A DNA stretch of 28,404 nucleotides from JBNRMR01 sp050942895 (GCA_050942895.1 JBMNOE010000029.1:1-28404); one strand, 5' to 3'. Shown: positions 8,429 to 16,393, counted from the first letter of the stretch. Numbers and translations: made by a program. The notes: generated by a model from the sequence alone, not told the origin.

Positions 8429-9691
8429 ATGGATAAGTCCACCGTTAAAAGCCGTTTTCTGCGCGTTCTTTTAGCCCCTTACGAAGCGCTGTCCTTCTTC
8501 CCTTTTTATCTTCTCATAAGCCGGCTTATGGGAACAAATCTGGCCCTTGATTGCACTTATGCGCTGCTGCTGGCAGTCTCAGCCTATTTTGCAGGGCTTT
8601 TTTCCAGTTTGCCAAAGCTGATTTTGGGCATTCCCGCATATTTGGCGGTAACGGCCGGCTTTTTTATTGTTGCGGGCGCTAATCTGGGCAGCACTTTGAC
8701 AGCCGCCGCGGGCCTTGTCATGTTTTTATACTGTCTTTTGATCTGCACAAGACCGGCTGATCAGGTCTACAGGGGCGGCCACCTGGCTCTTCCCGCGGCA
8801 TCATATCTTTTGATATACATGCTCATGTTCACCAGCGAGATGTCCGGCCACCATCTGCTGGGCTATGGCGGCATGGTTTTCATCTGCATATCCCTTCCGC
8901 TTTATAACTACTATGCCACCGCCTCAAACGTTTCAGTGCGCAAAGGCGCTTCCAGGCGCATGAGGGCGCTCAATGCCGGATACACCCTGGTGGTGGTCGC
9001 TCTCACGGTAGTTCTGGCCAATATCGCCGCCCTGAGGAGCGCTTTTGTGCGCCTTTTCCAGAATATAGTCTTTTTCATTCTCTGGCTCTTTGAAAAGTTC
9101 GCAGGAGGCGAGGCTGATTCATCCTCCGGCGGCGGCGGAGGCGGCACGGGTATTCCCCCGGAGCTGATGGAAGACGCAACCAGCAGCCGATTCTGGGACA
9201 TTCTGGGGATTATAGTGCAATGGCTGGTGGTTATAGCGCTGATTGTCGGCGCGATTTTAGGCTTGTATTTCGGCGGCAGATGGCTGTACCGCTTCATAAA
9301 GAAAAAGTTAAGCGTGTTCATAGAGGCATATAACGACGGCTATGCCGATGAAACCCAGACCCTGAAAACCATCAAAGAGGCCGGCGATGAGTTTATGAAC
9401 ACCTTTAAGGACAGGGTTAAAAAGCTGCTTATAAGGCCCAAAAACTGGGAGAAGCTTTCCGTGAAGGAGAGGATCCGCTATGTCTATCAGGTGCTGCTGC
9501 AAAGAGCGGCTGCCATCGGCGTGGACGCAAGCTGCATGACCCCGGGAGAGCTGATGAATAATCCCAGGCTTCAAATATCCGGCGACAAGGATCTTTTCAG
9601 GCAAAGCTACGACGAGGCCAGATATTCCACCCATGAAATAAGCCCGGGGCAGGTGGACAACGCAAAGACAATACTGCACAGCAAAAAATAG
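8429..9691 (+). CDS. Polytopic membrane protein with DUF4129-like C-terminus (module 2)
   Basis: A 420-residue protein with about eight hydrophobic segments. A Ser/Gly-rich loop (about residues 230-243) separates the first seven from the last helix (about 260-285), and a cytoplasmic tail follows. The tail has the pattern typical of DUF4129 (MTPGELMNN, then FRQSYDEARYSTHEI), as also seen at the end of TgpA-type transglutaminases. It occupies the place the transglutaminase holds in module 1, but it has no Cys-His-Asp domain. Its ribosome binding site GGGGGAGGAG lies inside the end of the DUF58 gene, one base upstream. It is most simply read as the membrane client of MoxR/DUF58; function unknown. 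Confidence 0.87.
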   Translation: MDKSTVKSRFLRVLLAPYEALSFFPFYLLISRLMGTNLALDCTYALLLAVSAYFAGLFSSLPKLILGIPAYLAVTAGFFIVAGANLGSTLTAAAGLVMFLYCLLICTRPADQVYRGGHLALPAASYLLIYMLMFTSEMSGHHLLGYGGMVFICISLPLYNYYATASNVSVRKGASRRMRALNAGYTLVVVALTVVLANIAALRSAFVRLFQNIVFFILWLFEKFAGGEADSSSGGGGGGTGIPPELMEDATSSRFWDILGIIVQWLVVIALIVGAILGLYFGGRWLYRFIKKKLSVFIEAYNDGYADETQTLKTIKEAGDEFMNTFKDRVKKLLIRPKNWEKLSVKERIRYVYQVLLQRAAAIGVDASCMTPGELMNNPRLQISGDKDLFRQSYDEARYSTHEISPGQVDNAKTILHSKK

Positions 9692-9696
9692 ACGCA

Positions 9697-9725
9697 TTGC
9701 CCTTTTCAAATTTGTTAAATAACAT
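9697..9725 (+). promoter_or_regulatory. Possible promoter for the GH4 gene
   Basis: TTGCCC (9697-9702), a 17-base spacer and TAACAT (9720-9725), each matching four of six consensus bases. No terminator is visible between 9691 and here, so readthrough from module 2 is also possible. Confidence 0.35.
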
Positions 9726-9751
9726 GTGAAAGAGATATAGGAGGTAGCATC

Positions 9752-11236
9752 ATGTCGTTCAAGATCACATTCGTCGGCGCGGGCAGCGTCGGGTTTACCC
9801 GCAGGCTCTTTTCTGACCTGATGACGGTGCCGGAGTTCCATGATATCGACGTGTCCTTCATGGATATAAACCCCCATAACCTGGATATGGTCGCCCAGCT
9901 TTGCCAGCGGGATTTGGAAAGCAACGGCATTCCCATCAGAATTCACGCCACCACCGACCGCCGTGAGGCGCTGAAGGACGCGCGCTATGTGGTGGTCTGT
10001 TTCCGCATCGGAATGCTGGAGGCCTTCGAGCTGGATGTGGAGATCCCCCTCAAATACGGCGTCGACCAGTGCGTGGGCGACACCCTTTGCGCGGGAGGCA
10101 TCATGTACGGCCAGCGCGGCATCGCTGTGATGCTGGATCTTTGCGAGGACATCCGCCAGGTGGCGGAGCCCGGCGCGATAATCCTCAACTACGCAAACCC
10201 CAACGCCATGATGACCTGGGCCGCCAACAAATATGGCGGCGTCAAAACCCTGGGCCTGTGCCACGGCGTGCAGGGCGGGCATAAGCAGATCGCACAGGCG
10301 CTGGGCAAGGAGCCGGAGGACGTGGACATCATCTGCGCCGGCATCAACCACCAGACCTGGTATATCTCCGTTAAGCATAAGGGCGAGGATGTGCTGCCTA
10401 AAATCCTGCCCGCTTACGAGGCAAACGAAGAACTGAGCCGCACCGAGAAGGTCCGCATTGACATGCTGAAGAACTTCGGCTATTATTCCACCGAATCCAA
10501 CGGCCACCTGTCGGAATATGTCGCCTGGTACCGAAAGCGCCCGGACGAGGTTGCAAGCTGGATTGACCTGGGCAAGTGGATCAACGGTGAAACGGGCGGC
10601 TATCTGCGAGTGTGCCGCGAGGGGCGCAACTGGTTTGAGGAGGACTTCCCCAACTGGATGAAGGGGCCTGCCCACCGGTATCTTCCTGAAAGCCGCAGCA
10701 ATGAGCACGGCTCTTATATAATCGAAGGCCTGGAGACCGGGCGGGTTTACCGGGGCCACTTCAACGTTATGAACGAGGGCTGCATCACCAACCTACCCTA
10801 TGAATCAGTTGTGGAGGTGCCCGGCTATGTGGACGCAAACGGCATAAACATCCCAAAGGTGGGCGATCTGCCCCTGGGTTGTGCGGCCATATGCTCCCAG
10901 AGCATCTGGGTGCAGCGGCTTGCGGTTGAAGCGGCGGTCCGCGGCGATATCAACCTGCTGCGCCAGGCCATGCTGATGGACCCGCTGACCGGCGCGGTAT
11001 GCAATCCGGCGGAAATATTCCAGATGGTGGATGAGCTGCTCATAGCCCAGTCAAAGTGGCTGCCCCAGTACGCGCGGGAGATCGAGGGCGCAAAGGTTCG
11101 CTTCGCCGACCCTGAAACCCACATTGCCCCAAAGAACATAACGGGAATTCGTCTGAAGGAAAAAACCCTGGACGAAATGCGCGCAGACAAGGCGGACGCT
11201 CGAAAAAACGCCGCCGAAGCGGATAAAGCGAAGTAG
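9752..11236 (+). CDS. Glycoside hydrolase family 4 alpha-glycosidase (probably alpha-galactosidase-like)
   Basis: A 494-residue cytosolic enzyme. GH4 enzymes cleave glycosidic bonds by an NAD+- and metal-dependent oxidation-elimination mechanism. The N-terminal NAD-binding motif is FVGAGSVGFT (residues 7-16). NYANPNAMMTW (146-156) and the two metal ligands Cys170 (GLCHGVQ) and His200 (GINHQTW) are intact, at positions close to those of characterised GH4 alpha-glucosidases. STESNGHLSEY recalls the MelA-type subgroup, so alpha-galactosidase is favoured, with alpha-glucosidase or alpha-galacturonidase as alternatives. The ribosome binding site AGGAGG sits 9 bases before the ATG. No transporter or PTS gene is adjacent, so the source of substrate is not shown. 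Confidence 0.92.
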   Translation: MSFKITFVGAGSVGFTRRLFSDLMTVPEFHDIDVSFMDINPHNLDMVAQLCQRDLESNGIPIRIHATTDRREALKDARYVVVCFRIGMLEAFELDVEIPLKYGVDQCVGDTLCAGGIMYGQRGIAVMLDLCEDIRQVAEPGAIILNYANPNAMMTWAANKYGGVKTLGLCHGVQGGHKQIAQALGKEPEDVDIICAGINHQTWYISVKHKGEDVLPKILPAYEANEELSRTEKVRIDMLKNFGYYSTESNGHLSEYVAWYRKRPDEVASWIDLGKWINGETGGYLRVCREGRNWFEEDFPNWMKGPAHRYLPESRSNEHGSYIIEGLETGRVYRGHFNVMNEGCITNLPYESVVEVPGYVDANGINIPKVGDLPLGCAAICSQSIWVQRLAVEAAVRGDINLLRQAMLMDPLTGAVCNPAEIFQMVDELLIAQSKWLPQYAREIEGAKVRFADPETHIAPKNITGIRLKEKTLDEMRADKADARKNAAEADKAK

Positions 11237-11268
11237 CGAAGCTTTGCCCCGACAGCATATTCCGATAA

Positions 11269-11299
11269 AAATCCCCCGACCCAAACGGGGGATTTCTTT
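11269..11299 (+). terminator. Terminator after the GH4 gene
   Basis: A perfect 10-bp stem, AAATCCCCCG (11269-11278) with CGGGGGATTT (11286-11295), around a 7-base loop and followed by CTTT. It ends GH4 transcription before the transposase remnant. Confidence 0.85.
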
Positions 11300-11300
11300 A

Positions 11301-11342
11301 GCTGGCTAAGCCTTTACTGCCAGCCGCCCCTAAATGGGGGTT
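11301..11342. repeat. Hairpins at the probable right end of the IS200/IS605 remnant
   Basis: GCTGGC (11301-11306) can pair with GCCAGC (11319-11324), and CCCC (11327-11330) with GGGG (11336-11339) around TAAAT. They lie just downstream of the remnant tnpA stop at 11371. IS200/IS605 elements carry subterminal imperfect hairpins recognised by TnpA, so these are likely the decayed right end. This is inference from position. Confidence 0.45.
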
Positions 11343-11370
11343 ATACGGTTTGGCATGTGCGGGGAGCCTG

Positions 11371-11559
11371 TTACTTGCTACCCATAAACAGGCCCATGTC
11401 TGCCAATGTCAGTTGTTCGCTCAACTGGTCTTATTCTAACTGCTTGGCAATATACTCCTGAATCTCTATTGCGTTTTTTCCTGCAGTGCCAACATAGCAT
11501 CCCCTGCGCCAAAATTCCCGATTTTTGATTACTTCTCTTTTGGTAATATTAACATCATT
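11371..11559 (-). pseudogene. 3' remnant of an IS200/IS605-family transposase gene (tnpA, Y1)
   Basis: On the minus strand the frame ending at 11371 reads KREVIKNREFWRRGCYVGTA, then GKNAIEIQEYIAKQLE, then a TAA stop (11433-11431), then DQLSEQLTLADMGLFMGSK and a final stop. This is the C-terminal part of a single-tyrosine (Y1) HUH transposase: the helix EYIAKQLE carries the catalytic tyrosine. The internal TAA sits where related proteins normally read glutamate (LEED), so it is a nonsense mutation. The N-terminal part with the HUH motif is missing from this frame. A possible trace of it (VHIHKMML) occurs in another frame around 11557-11577. The element is inactive. Confidence 0.8.
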
Positions 11560-11610
11560 TTATGGATATGTACAGCGCTATCGCCGAGCATGGCGGGCGG
11601 CACGACAGCG

Positions 11611-11644
11611 GAAAACAAAAACGGGAACCGCTAAGGGCTCCCGT
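11611..11644 (-). terminator. Terminator of the aldo/keto reductase gene
   Basis: In the minus direction the stem ACGGGA (11644-11639) pairs with TCCCGT (11626-11621), extended by further C-G pairs after one mismatch. It is followed by the tract TTTTTGTTTT (11620-11611). The reductase stop codon is 26 bases upstream. Confidence 0.85.
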
Positions 11645-11670
11645 CTTTAATTGCTTCGGTTATAGGAAAA

Positions 11671-12522
11671 TCAGAAGGGTCTTGTGTCCGGATCTCTGAA
11701 GGAGATTTCCTCCGCCGAAAGCCTGGATATCAGCTCCATCTCGTCCTTTGTAAGGTCGAAGTCGAATATCTGGGCGTTTGAGATGATCCGCTCTTTGGTT
11801 ACGCTCTTGGGCAGCGGCAGGAAGCCGTTTTGCAGGCTCCAGCGCAGAAGAAGCTGTGCCGGGGTTCTTCCCTTGATCTCAGCAAGCTTTACAAGCTCAG
11901 GAAGGCCCAGAAGCGCGCCCGTTCCCAGTGGGCTGTATGCCTGCAGCAATATCCCCCGCTTTTCGCAGTAGTCGATGGTAGGCTGGTGGGCATCCCCCGG
12001 GCAAAGGCGAATCTGGTTTACGGCAGGGGCCATCCTCTCGGTCTTTTTAAGCGCCTCCATGTGATGGGGCAAAAAGTTGCTGACGCCTATCGCGCGAAGC
12101 TTGCCGTCCCTCACCGCATCCTCCATCGCCCGCCAGGTTTCAGCGTTGCTCTGCTCCCATGTGTCCCTAAAAAGCTTGGGCGCCGGCCAATGGATCAGCA
12201 TAAGGTCGATATAATCGGTCCCCAGGAGCATTATTGATTTGTCTATCTGCGAAATTGCCTGCTCATAGCCGCGAACATAGTTGGGGATTTTCGTTGTTAT
12301 AAAAAGTGACTTTCGGTCGATGCCGCTTTCAATTACCGCCCTGCCGACGCTGCTTTCGTTGTCGTAGGCCGCCGCAGTGTCTATATGGACATAACCGTTT
12401 TCAAGCGCTATCGCCACAGACTCAACCGCTATGTTTCCATCGGGAACCTGCCATGTGCCAAAGCCCACGCAGGGTATCTGAACGCCGTTGTTGAGCACAT
12501 ATGTATCCTTTAAGTTGCGCAT
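11671..12522 (-). CDS. Aldo/keto reductase
   Basis: A 283-residue NADPH-dependent oxidoreductase of the AKR (alpha/beta)8-barrel superfamily. The catalytic tetrad is complete: Asp48 and Tyr53 (HIDTAAAYDNE), Lys78 (ITTKIPN) and His111 (LMLIHWPAP). The cofactor motif LPKSVTKERI is near the C-terminus, and the N-terminus has the typical GVQIPCVGFGTWQ. The ATG at 12522 is chosen because GGGAGG lies 7 bases upstream and a good promoter sits at 12542-12570. The longer open frame, to 12621, would run through that promoter. Substrate cannot be told from sequence; related enzymes reduce aldehydes, methylglyoxal or keto sugars. It is an independent transcription unit. Confidence 0.93.
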   Translation of the reverse strand: MRNLKDTYVLNNGVQIPCVGFGTWQVPDGNIAVESVAIALENGYVHIDTAAAYDNESSVGRAVIESGIDRKSLFITTKIPNYVRGYEQAISQIDKSIMLLGTDYIDLMLIHWPAPKLFRDTWEQSNAETWRAMEDAVRDGKLRAIGVSNFLPHHMEALKKTERMAPAVNQIRLCPGDAHQPTIDYCEKRGILLQAYSPLGTGALLGLPELVKLAEIKGRTPAQLLLRWSLQNGFLPLPKSVTKERIISNAQIFDFDLTKDEMELISRLSAEEISFRDPDTRPF

Positions 12523-12541
12523 ATTTACACCTCCCATCTTC

Positions 12542-12570
12542 AGTATAGATTGTTTAACAGGATTTAGCAA
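12542..12570 (-). promoter_or_regulatory. Sigma-A-like promoter of the aldo/keto reductase gene
   Basis: On the minus strand, -35 TTGCTA (12570-12565), a 17-base spacer, and -10 TATACT (12547-12542), about 20 bases ahead of the start codon at 12522. It lies inside the 106-base gap after the BNR gene. Confidence 0.65.
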
Positions 12571-12628
12571 ACCTTCGTCTGAATTTTTATGAGTTTTTTG
12601 CCTTTTGATAGCAGCGGACAAGGCTTAG

Positions 12629-13669
12629 CTAAAGCTCTATTTCCCAAACGGCGATCTGGCGGCGGCAATATGTATAACTCACATACATTTTCCCGCCCCT
12701 GATGAAGGCAGCAGGATAAGAGTATTCCACCCGCCCGGCATAGGCGTTATCCTTGTATCTTTGCTTCGCCTCATCCATTTCATACTGGGTGGGGCTGCGT
12801 TCAAGCTGCAAAAACTCCTCATAATCATCGTCGTCAAGGCTTTTGAATTTGATTATCGAAAGTGGATGGCGCACTCCCTTCGACGGCGTTACCGCATTTG
12901 AAACCGGATTCAACACCATGTAAAGATTTTTGCCATCGCTGACGGTTTCAGCGCCGCTGTTGTTGTTGGGGATTTCCGTTCGCCGGGCCAGCGACCAGGT
13001 TCGGCCGCCGTCAAAGGAGTCGCTTCGGTAGATGGCCCCCGCAGTTGTGCGCAAAAATGCGTGGACGCCCCTCTTGCTCTGCCAAAGGGTGGGCTGTATG
13101 GCGCCCTTTCCGCTCATGAATTCAGGGGCGTTTTCATCGTCTATGTTCACGGGGATATCCGCCAACTTTTCAAAGCTTTTGCCGCCATCCCTGGAAATAT
13201 CGATGAAGGGCAGCCACTGCTCGTCGGTTTCAACTGAGTTCGGCGCCAGCATATCGCCATTTTTGAGCAGCAGCGGCTTTGAGCGCACCGGCCCACATGC
13301 GCTGTGGGGCTCCGGATACAGGAATGGCGCGCTCCATGTTCGGCCGCCGTCTTCAGATATCCTGCTCCTGCTCTGCCATATGGGTATATGGGCGCCCACC
13401 TTGTACACAAGCCTTATAATGCCGTCGCCGCTTTCAAAAAGCACAGGGTTCCAGTGGGGCGTATGCTCATCCTTTGCGATGCACTCCGGCTCAAGCCAGA
13501 TCCCGCCCACCCTTCTGGAGATCCAAATGCCAACATCGTCGTGCTTTTCCCGGGTTCCGGCGAAATATGCGCAGAGTATGTCCCCGTTTTCAAGGGGTAA
13601 AATGGTCGATGCATGGCAGGTTGGAAAAAACTTTCCATATTCAAAAATGATCTTCTTATTTGCTTTCAT
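12629..13669 (-). CDS. BNR/Asp-box repeat protein, sialidase-like (PF13088 type), cytosolic
   Basis: A 346-residue six-bladed propeller-type protein. Three Asp-boxes are visible: SEDGGRTWS (about residues 105-113), SRDGGKSFE (about 169-177) and SFDGGRTWS (about 227-235). The N-terminal HASTILPLENGDILCAYFAG is characteristic of the BNR_2 exo-sialidase-like group. There is no signal peptide and no carbohydrate-binding module, so it acts on an intracellular sugar if it is an enzyme. The ribosome binding site GGAGG lies 6 bases before the ATG. True sialidase activity is not assured, because this group includes proteins of unproven specificity. It is flanked by an upstream terminator (13723-13749) and a separate downstream promoter. 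Confidence 0.82.
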   Translation of the reverse strand: MKANKKIIFEYGKFFPTCHASTILPLENGDILCAYFAGTREKHDDVGIWISRRVGGIWLEPECIAKDEHTPHWNPVLFESGDGIIRLVYKVGAHIPIWQSRSRISEDGGRTWSAPFLYPEPHSACGPVRSKPLLLKNGDMLAPNSVETDEQWLPFIDISRDGGKSFEKLADIPVNIDDENAPEFMSGKGAIQPTLWQSKRGVHAFLRTTAGAIYRSDSFDGGRTWSLARRTEIPNNNSGAETVSDGKNLYMVLNPVSNAVTPSKGVRHPLSIIKFKSLDDDDYEEFLQLERSPTQYEMDEAKQRYKDNAYAGRVEYSYPAAFIRGGKMYVSYTYCRRQIAVWEIEL

Positions 13670-13722
13670 CGCTTCCTCCGAAAATATCCATTCATGAAAA
13701 ATCGTCTTTAAAACAATCTGTG

Positions 13723-13749
13723 AAAAAAGCCCGCGGAAATCCGCAGGCT
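13723..13749 (-). terminator. Terminator of the aminotransferase/Re-citrate synthase operon
   Basis: In the minus direction the stem AGCCTGCGGA (13749-13740) pairs with TCCGCGGGCT (13737-13728), with one U-G pair, and is followed by a run of T (13728-13723). It lies 27 bases after the citrate synthase stop. Confidence 0.85.
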
Positions 13750-13776
13750 AAGCAGGCTCGTCTGCAAGGCTGTTTA

Positions 13777-15174
13777 TCAGTCGCCCCCGGCGATCTCCCT
13801 GCATTTTTCGTAAAGCTGTGGGTCTATCTCTTTGAACATCGCCTTGAGCTCGCCGTTGCTCATTGTGGTGTTGCGCCCCTCGGCATATATCCGGTCGACC
13901 CTTTCCTTCATGGCCAAAACGGTGGCATTGCGCTTATCGACGGTGTTCTCGCCGCTCAGCTCAAAGTAGGCGTTCATCCAGTGGGCGATGCCCGCATTGC
14001 CGGAGAAGGAATCGATGGCCACCGTGGGCATACGGTTGAGTATCTTGGTGGTGTCAAATATATTGTATATCTCCTCATCCTTGAGAAGGCCGTCGGCGTG
14101 GATGCCCGCCCGGGTGGAATTGAAGCTCTTCCCGACGAAGGGCGTGCGCGGCGGAATCTCATAGCCGATCTCCCTTTCAAAATATTCAGCGATATCGGTG
14201 ATGGCGGTAAGATCCATGCCGCCGTTATGGCCGCGAAGGGCAGCATATTCCATGACCATACCCTCCGTGGGGCAGTTGCCTGTGCGCTCGCCGATGCCAA
14301 GGAGCGAGCAGTTGACGGCGCTGCAGCCGTAAAGCCAGGCGGTGGAAGCGTTTGTGACGACCTTGTAAAAGTCATTATGCCCATGCCACTCAAGCCAGCG
14401 GGAGGGCACGTCTGCGTAGTGGCGCAGGCCATACATTATGCCCTGAACGCTTCTGGGCAAAGCCACGCCCGGGAACGAAACGCCAAAGCCCATTGTGTCG
14501 CATGCGCGGATTTTTATCGCTATGCCGCTTTCCCTTGCAAGCTCCATCAGTTTTGTGGCGAAGGGCACCACGAAGCCGTAGAAGTCCGCCCTTGTGATAT
14601 CCTCGAAATGGCAGCGGGGAATGATGCCCCTTGAAAGAGCGCTCTTTACAACGCCAAGGTACTGATCCATGGCCTGAGCCCTTGTCATGTTCATCTTTTT
14701 GAATATGTGGTAGTCTGAGCAGGAAACCAAAATGCCCGTCTCCTTTACGCCCATGCTCTTGACCAGCTCAAAGTCCCTGTCAACGGCGCGAATCCAACTG
14801 GTGATCTCCGGGAAGCGATATCCCAAATCCATGCAGCGGCGAAGGGCCTCTCTGTCCTTTTCGGTGTAAAGGAAAAACTCACTCTGGCGGATGATGCCGT
14901 TAGGGCCGCCCAGTCGCGACATAAGCTTGAAAAGATCCACTATCTGGTTCACGCTCAATGGCCTGAACCCCTGCTGACCGTCCCGGAAGGTGGTGTCTGT
15001 AATCCAGATTTCTTCGGGCATCTGCATCGGAACCACCCTATGGTTAAAAGCCACCTTCGGCACAGAGCTGTATTCGAACAGATCTCTGTACAGGTTTGGG
15101 GTTTTCACATCCTGAAGCTGGTATTTATACTGCGCCTGTTCAAGCACATTCGATCTTTTATTATACTCTAACAT
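13777..15174 (-). CDS. Probable Re-type citrate synthase (HMGL/DRE-TIM family)
   Basis: A 465-residue member of the isopropylmalate/homocitrate synthase superfamily. The DRE-TIM signature is DTTFRDGQQ (residues 60-68), metal-ligand histidines lie in WHGHNDF (263-269), and GERTGN (295-300) is conserved. It lacks the C-terminal LeuA dimer allosteric domain of true isopropylmalate synthases. Its long N-terminal segment (KTPNLYRDLFEYSSVPKVAF) and ending resemble the Re-citrate synthases described from Clostridium kluyveri, which condense oxaloacetate and acetyl-CoA with opposite stereochemistry to the common enzyme. An aminotransferase that can make oxaloacetate is encoded 25 bases upstream in the same operon, which supports the call. 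Automatic annotation may label it 2-isopropylmalate or homocitrate synthase. AGGAGG precedes the ATG. Confidence 0.82.
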   Translation of the reverse strand: MLEYNKRSNVLEQAQYKYQLQDVKTPNLYRDLFEYSSVPKVAFNHRVVPMQMPEEIWITDTTFRDGQQGFRPLSVNQIVDLFKLMSRLGGPNGIIRQSEFFLYTEKDREALRRCMDLGYRFPEITSWIRAVDRDFELVKSMGVKETGILVSCSDYHIFKKMNMTRAQAMDQYLGVVKSALSRGIIPRCHFEDITRADFYGFVVPFATKLMELARESGIAIKIRACDTMGFGVSFPGVALPRSVQGIMYGLRHYADVPSRWLEWHGHNDFYKVVTNASTAWLYGCSAVNCSLLGIGERTGNCPTEGMVMEYAALRGHNGGMDLTAITDIAEYFEREIGYEIPPRTPFVGKSFNSTRAGIHADGLLKDEEIYNIFDTTKILNRMPTVAIDSFSGNAGIAHWMNAYFELSGENTVDKRNATVLAMKERVDRIYAEGRNTTMSNGELKAMFKEIDPQLYEKCREIAGGD

Positions 15175-15199
15175 TGCTTCCTCCTCTTAATATTGTCGC

Positions 15200-16393
15200 C
15201 TATTTCAGTTCCCCTACAAACTCTTCAACCCTGTCGATCCCCCGGGAGATATTGTCCATCGACGTCGCATATGAAAGCCTGACGAATTCGTTCGCCCCGA
15301 AGCCCTCGCCGGGCACCACCGCCGTCAGCTTGCTGTCCAAAAGTGTTTCCGTGAAGGCCATCGGGCTGTCGATCACCTTGCCATTAAAGCTCCTGCCCAA
15401 AACCTTTGATATGTTCATCATTATATAGAACGCGCCCTTGGGCAATATGCAGGAAAGGCCGTCAATTTCATTTATCCTCTTTGCAAGGAAATTGCGCCTT
15501 TTCTCGAACTCGCAGCGCATCTTCTCCATATCGCCGCTGGGCTCCTTAAGGGCGATATACGACGCATACTGGGCAATTGAGTTGGGCGCTGACGTGCTCT
15601 GGCTCTGGAAGTTTGTCATCACCTTGGCGATGTTCAGCTCGCTGGCGGTGTAGCCTATCCTCCAGCCCGTCATGGCGTGGGACTTGCTCAGCCCGTTCAC
15701 CAAAATGGTCTGCTTTTTGATCTGCTCGCCAAAGGACGCAACGGAGACATGCTTAAGCCCATCATAGAGCAGATGCTCGTATATTTCGTCCGATATGACG
15801 AATATGCCCCCTTGAACGCAGACATCGGCGATATCCCCAAGCTCCTGCGCCGTGTAGGCAAAGCCGTTCGGGTTGTTGGGCGAATTTATGATTATCGCCT
15901 TCGTCCTCGGGGTGATGGCGGCCTTTATCTGCTCTGCGCTGGCCTTAAAACCCTGGGACTCCGGCGCGTTTATCATCACTGGACTGGCATCGGCCATCCT
16001 CACCAGTTCCGGGTAGCTGACCCAGTAAGGCCCGGGTATTATCACCTCGTCGCCGGGGTTGCAAATGGCCTGAAGTGCGTTAAAAAGGCTGTGCTTCGCC
16101 CCGCAGGAAACCACGATCTGCTCCGGCGCATAGTCGAGGCCGTTTTCGCTTTTCAGCTTGTCACATATGGCCTTTCTAAGCTCATGGGTGCCCGCCACGG
16201 GGGTGTATTTAGTCATGCCGCTGGCAAGAGCCTTTCTGGCCGCCTCGCAGATATATTCAGGCGTCGGAAAGTCCGGCTCACCGGCGCCAAAACCGATGAC
16301 ATCCTTCCCCTGAGCCTTAAGCTCCTTTGCTTTTGCATCTATTGCCAGCGTAACCGAGCCCTGAACCGCCCGTGCTTTTCTTGATAATTCCAT
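15200..16393 (-). CDS. Class I PLP-dependent aminotransferase, probable aspartate aminotransferase
   Basis: A 397-residue fold-type I aminotransferase of the aspartate (AspB, subgroup I-gamma) kind. The Schiff-base lysine is Lys237 in NGLSKSHAMTGWRIGYT. The cofactor motif NSPNNPNGF (170-178) and SDEIYEHL (201-208) are present, and the C-terminal substrate-carboxylate arginine occurs in EFVRLSYAT. GAGGGG lies 9 bases before the ATG. It is the first gene of a two-gene operon with the Re-citrate synthase, 25 bases apart. The pairing suggests interconversion of aspartate and oxaloacetate linked to citrate formation and then 2-oxoglutarate/glutamate. Alternative substrates of this subgroup (prephenate, aromatic amino acids) cannot be excluded. 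The roughly 180 bases upstream are AT-rich, but I could not place a clear promoter. Confidence 0.92.
   Translation of the reverse strand: MELSRKARAVQGSVTLAIDAKAKELKAQGKDVIGFGAGEPDFPTPEYICEAARKALASGMTKYTPVAGTHELRKAICDKLKSENGLDYAPEQIVVSCGAKHSLFNALQAICNPGDEVIIPGPYWVSYPELVRMADASPVMINAPESQGFKASAEQIKAAITPRTKAIIINSPNNPNGFAYTAQELGDIADVCVQGGIFVISDEIYEHLLYDGLKHVSVASFGEQIKKQTILVNGLSKSHAMTGWRIGYTASELNIAKVMTNFQSQSTSAPNSIAQYASYIALKEPSGDMEKMRCEFEKRRNFLAKRINEIDGLSCILPKGAFYIMMNISKVLGRSFNGKVIDSPMAFTETLLDSKLTAVVPGEGFGANEFVRLSYATSMDNISRGIDRVEEFVGELK

Noticed and set aside
9308..10759. Long minus-strand open frame (483 codons) opposite the GH4 gene
   Set aside because: It is a GC-rich shadow of a clearly conserved GH4 enzyme on the plus strand. 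The translation shows no recognisable domain, and there is no ribosome binding site or promoter.
11557..11660. Plus-strand frame reading MDMYSAIAEHGGRHDSG
   Set aside because: It looks a little like the end of a metabolic enzyme, but it runs into the aldo/keto reductase terminator. I could not tie it to a family, and it may be chance sequence or an old gene scrap.
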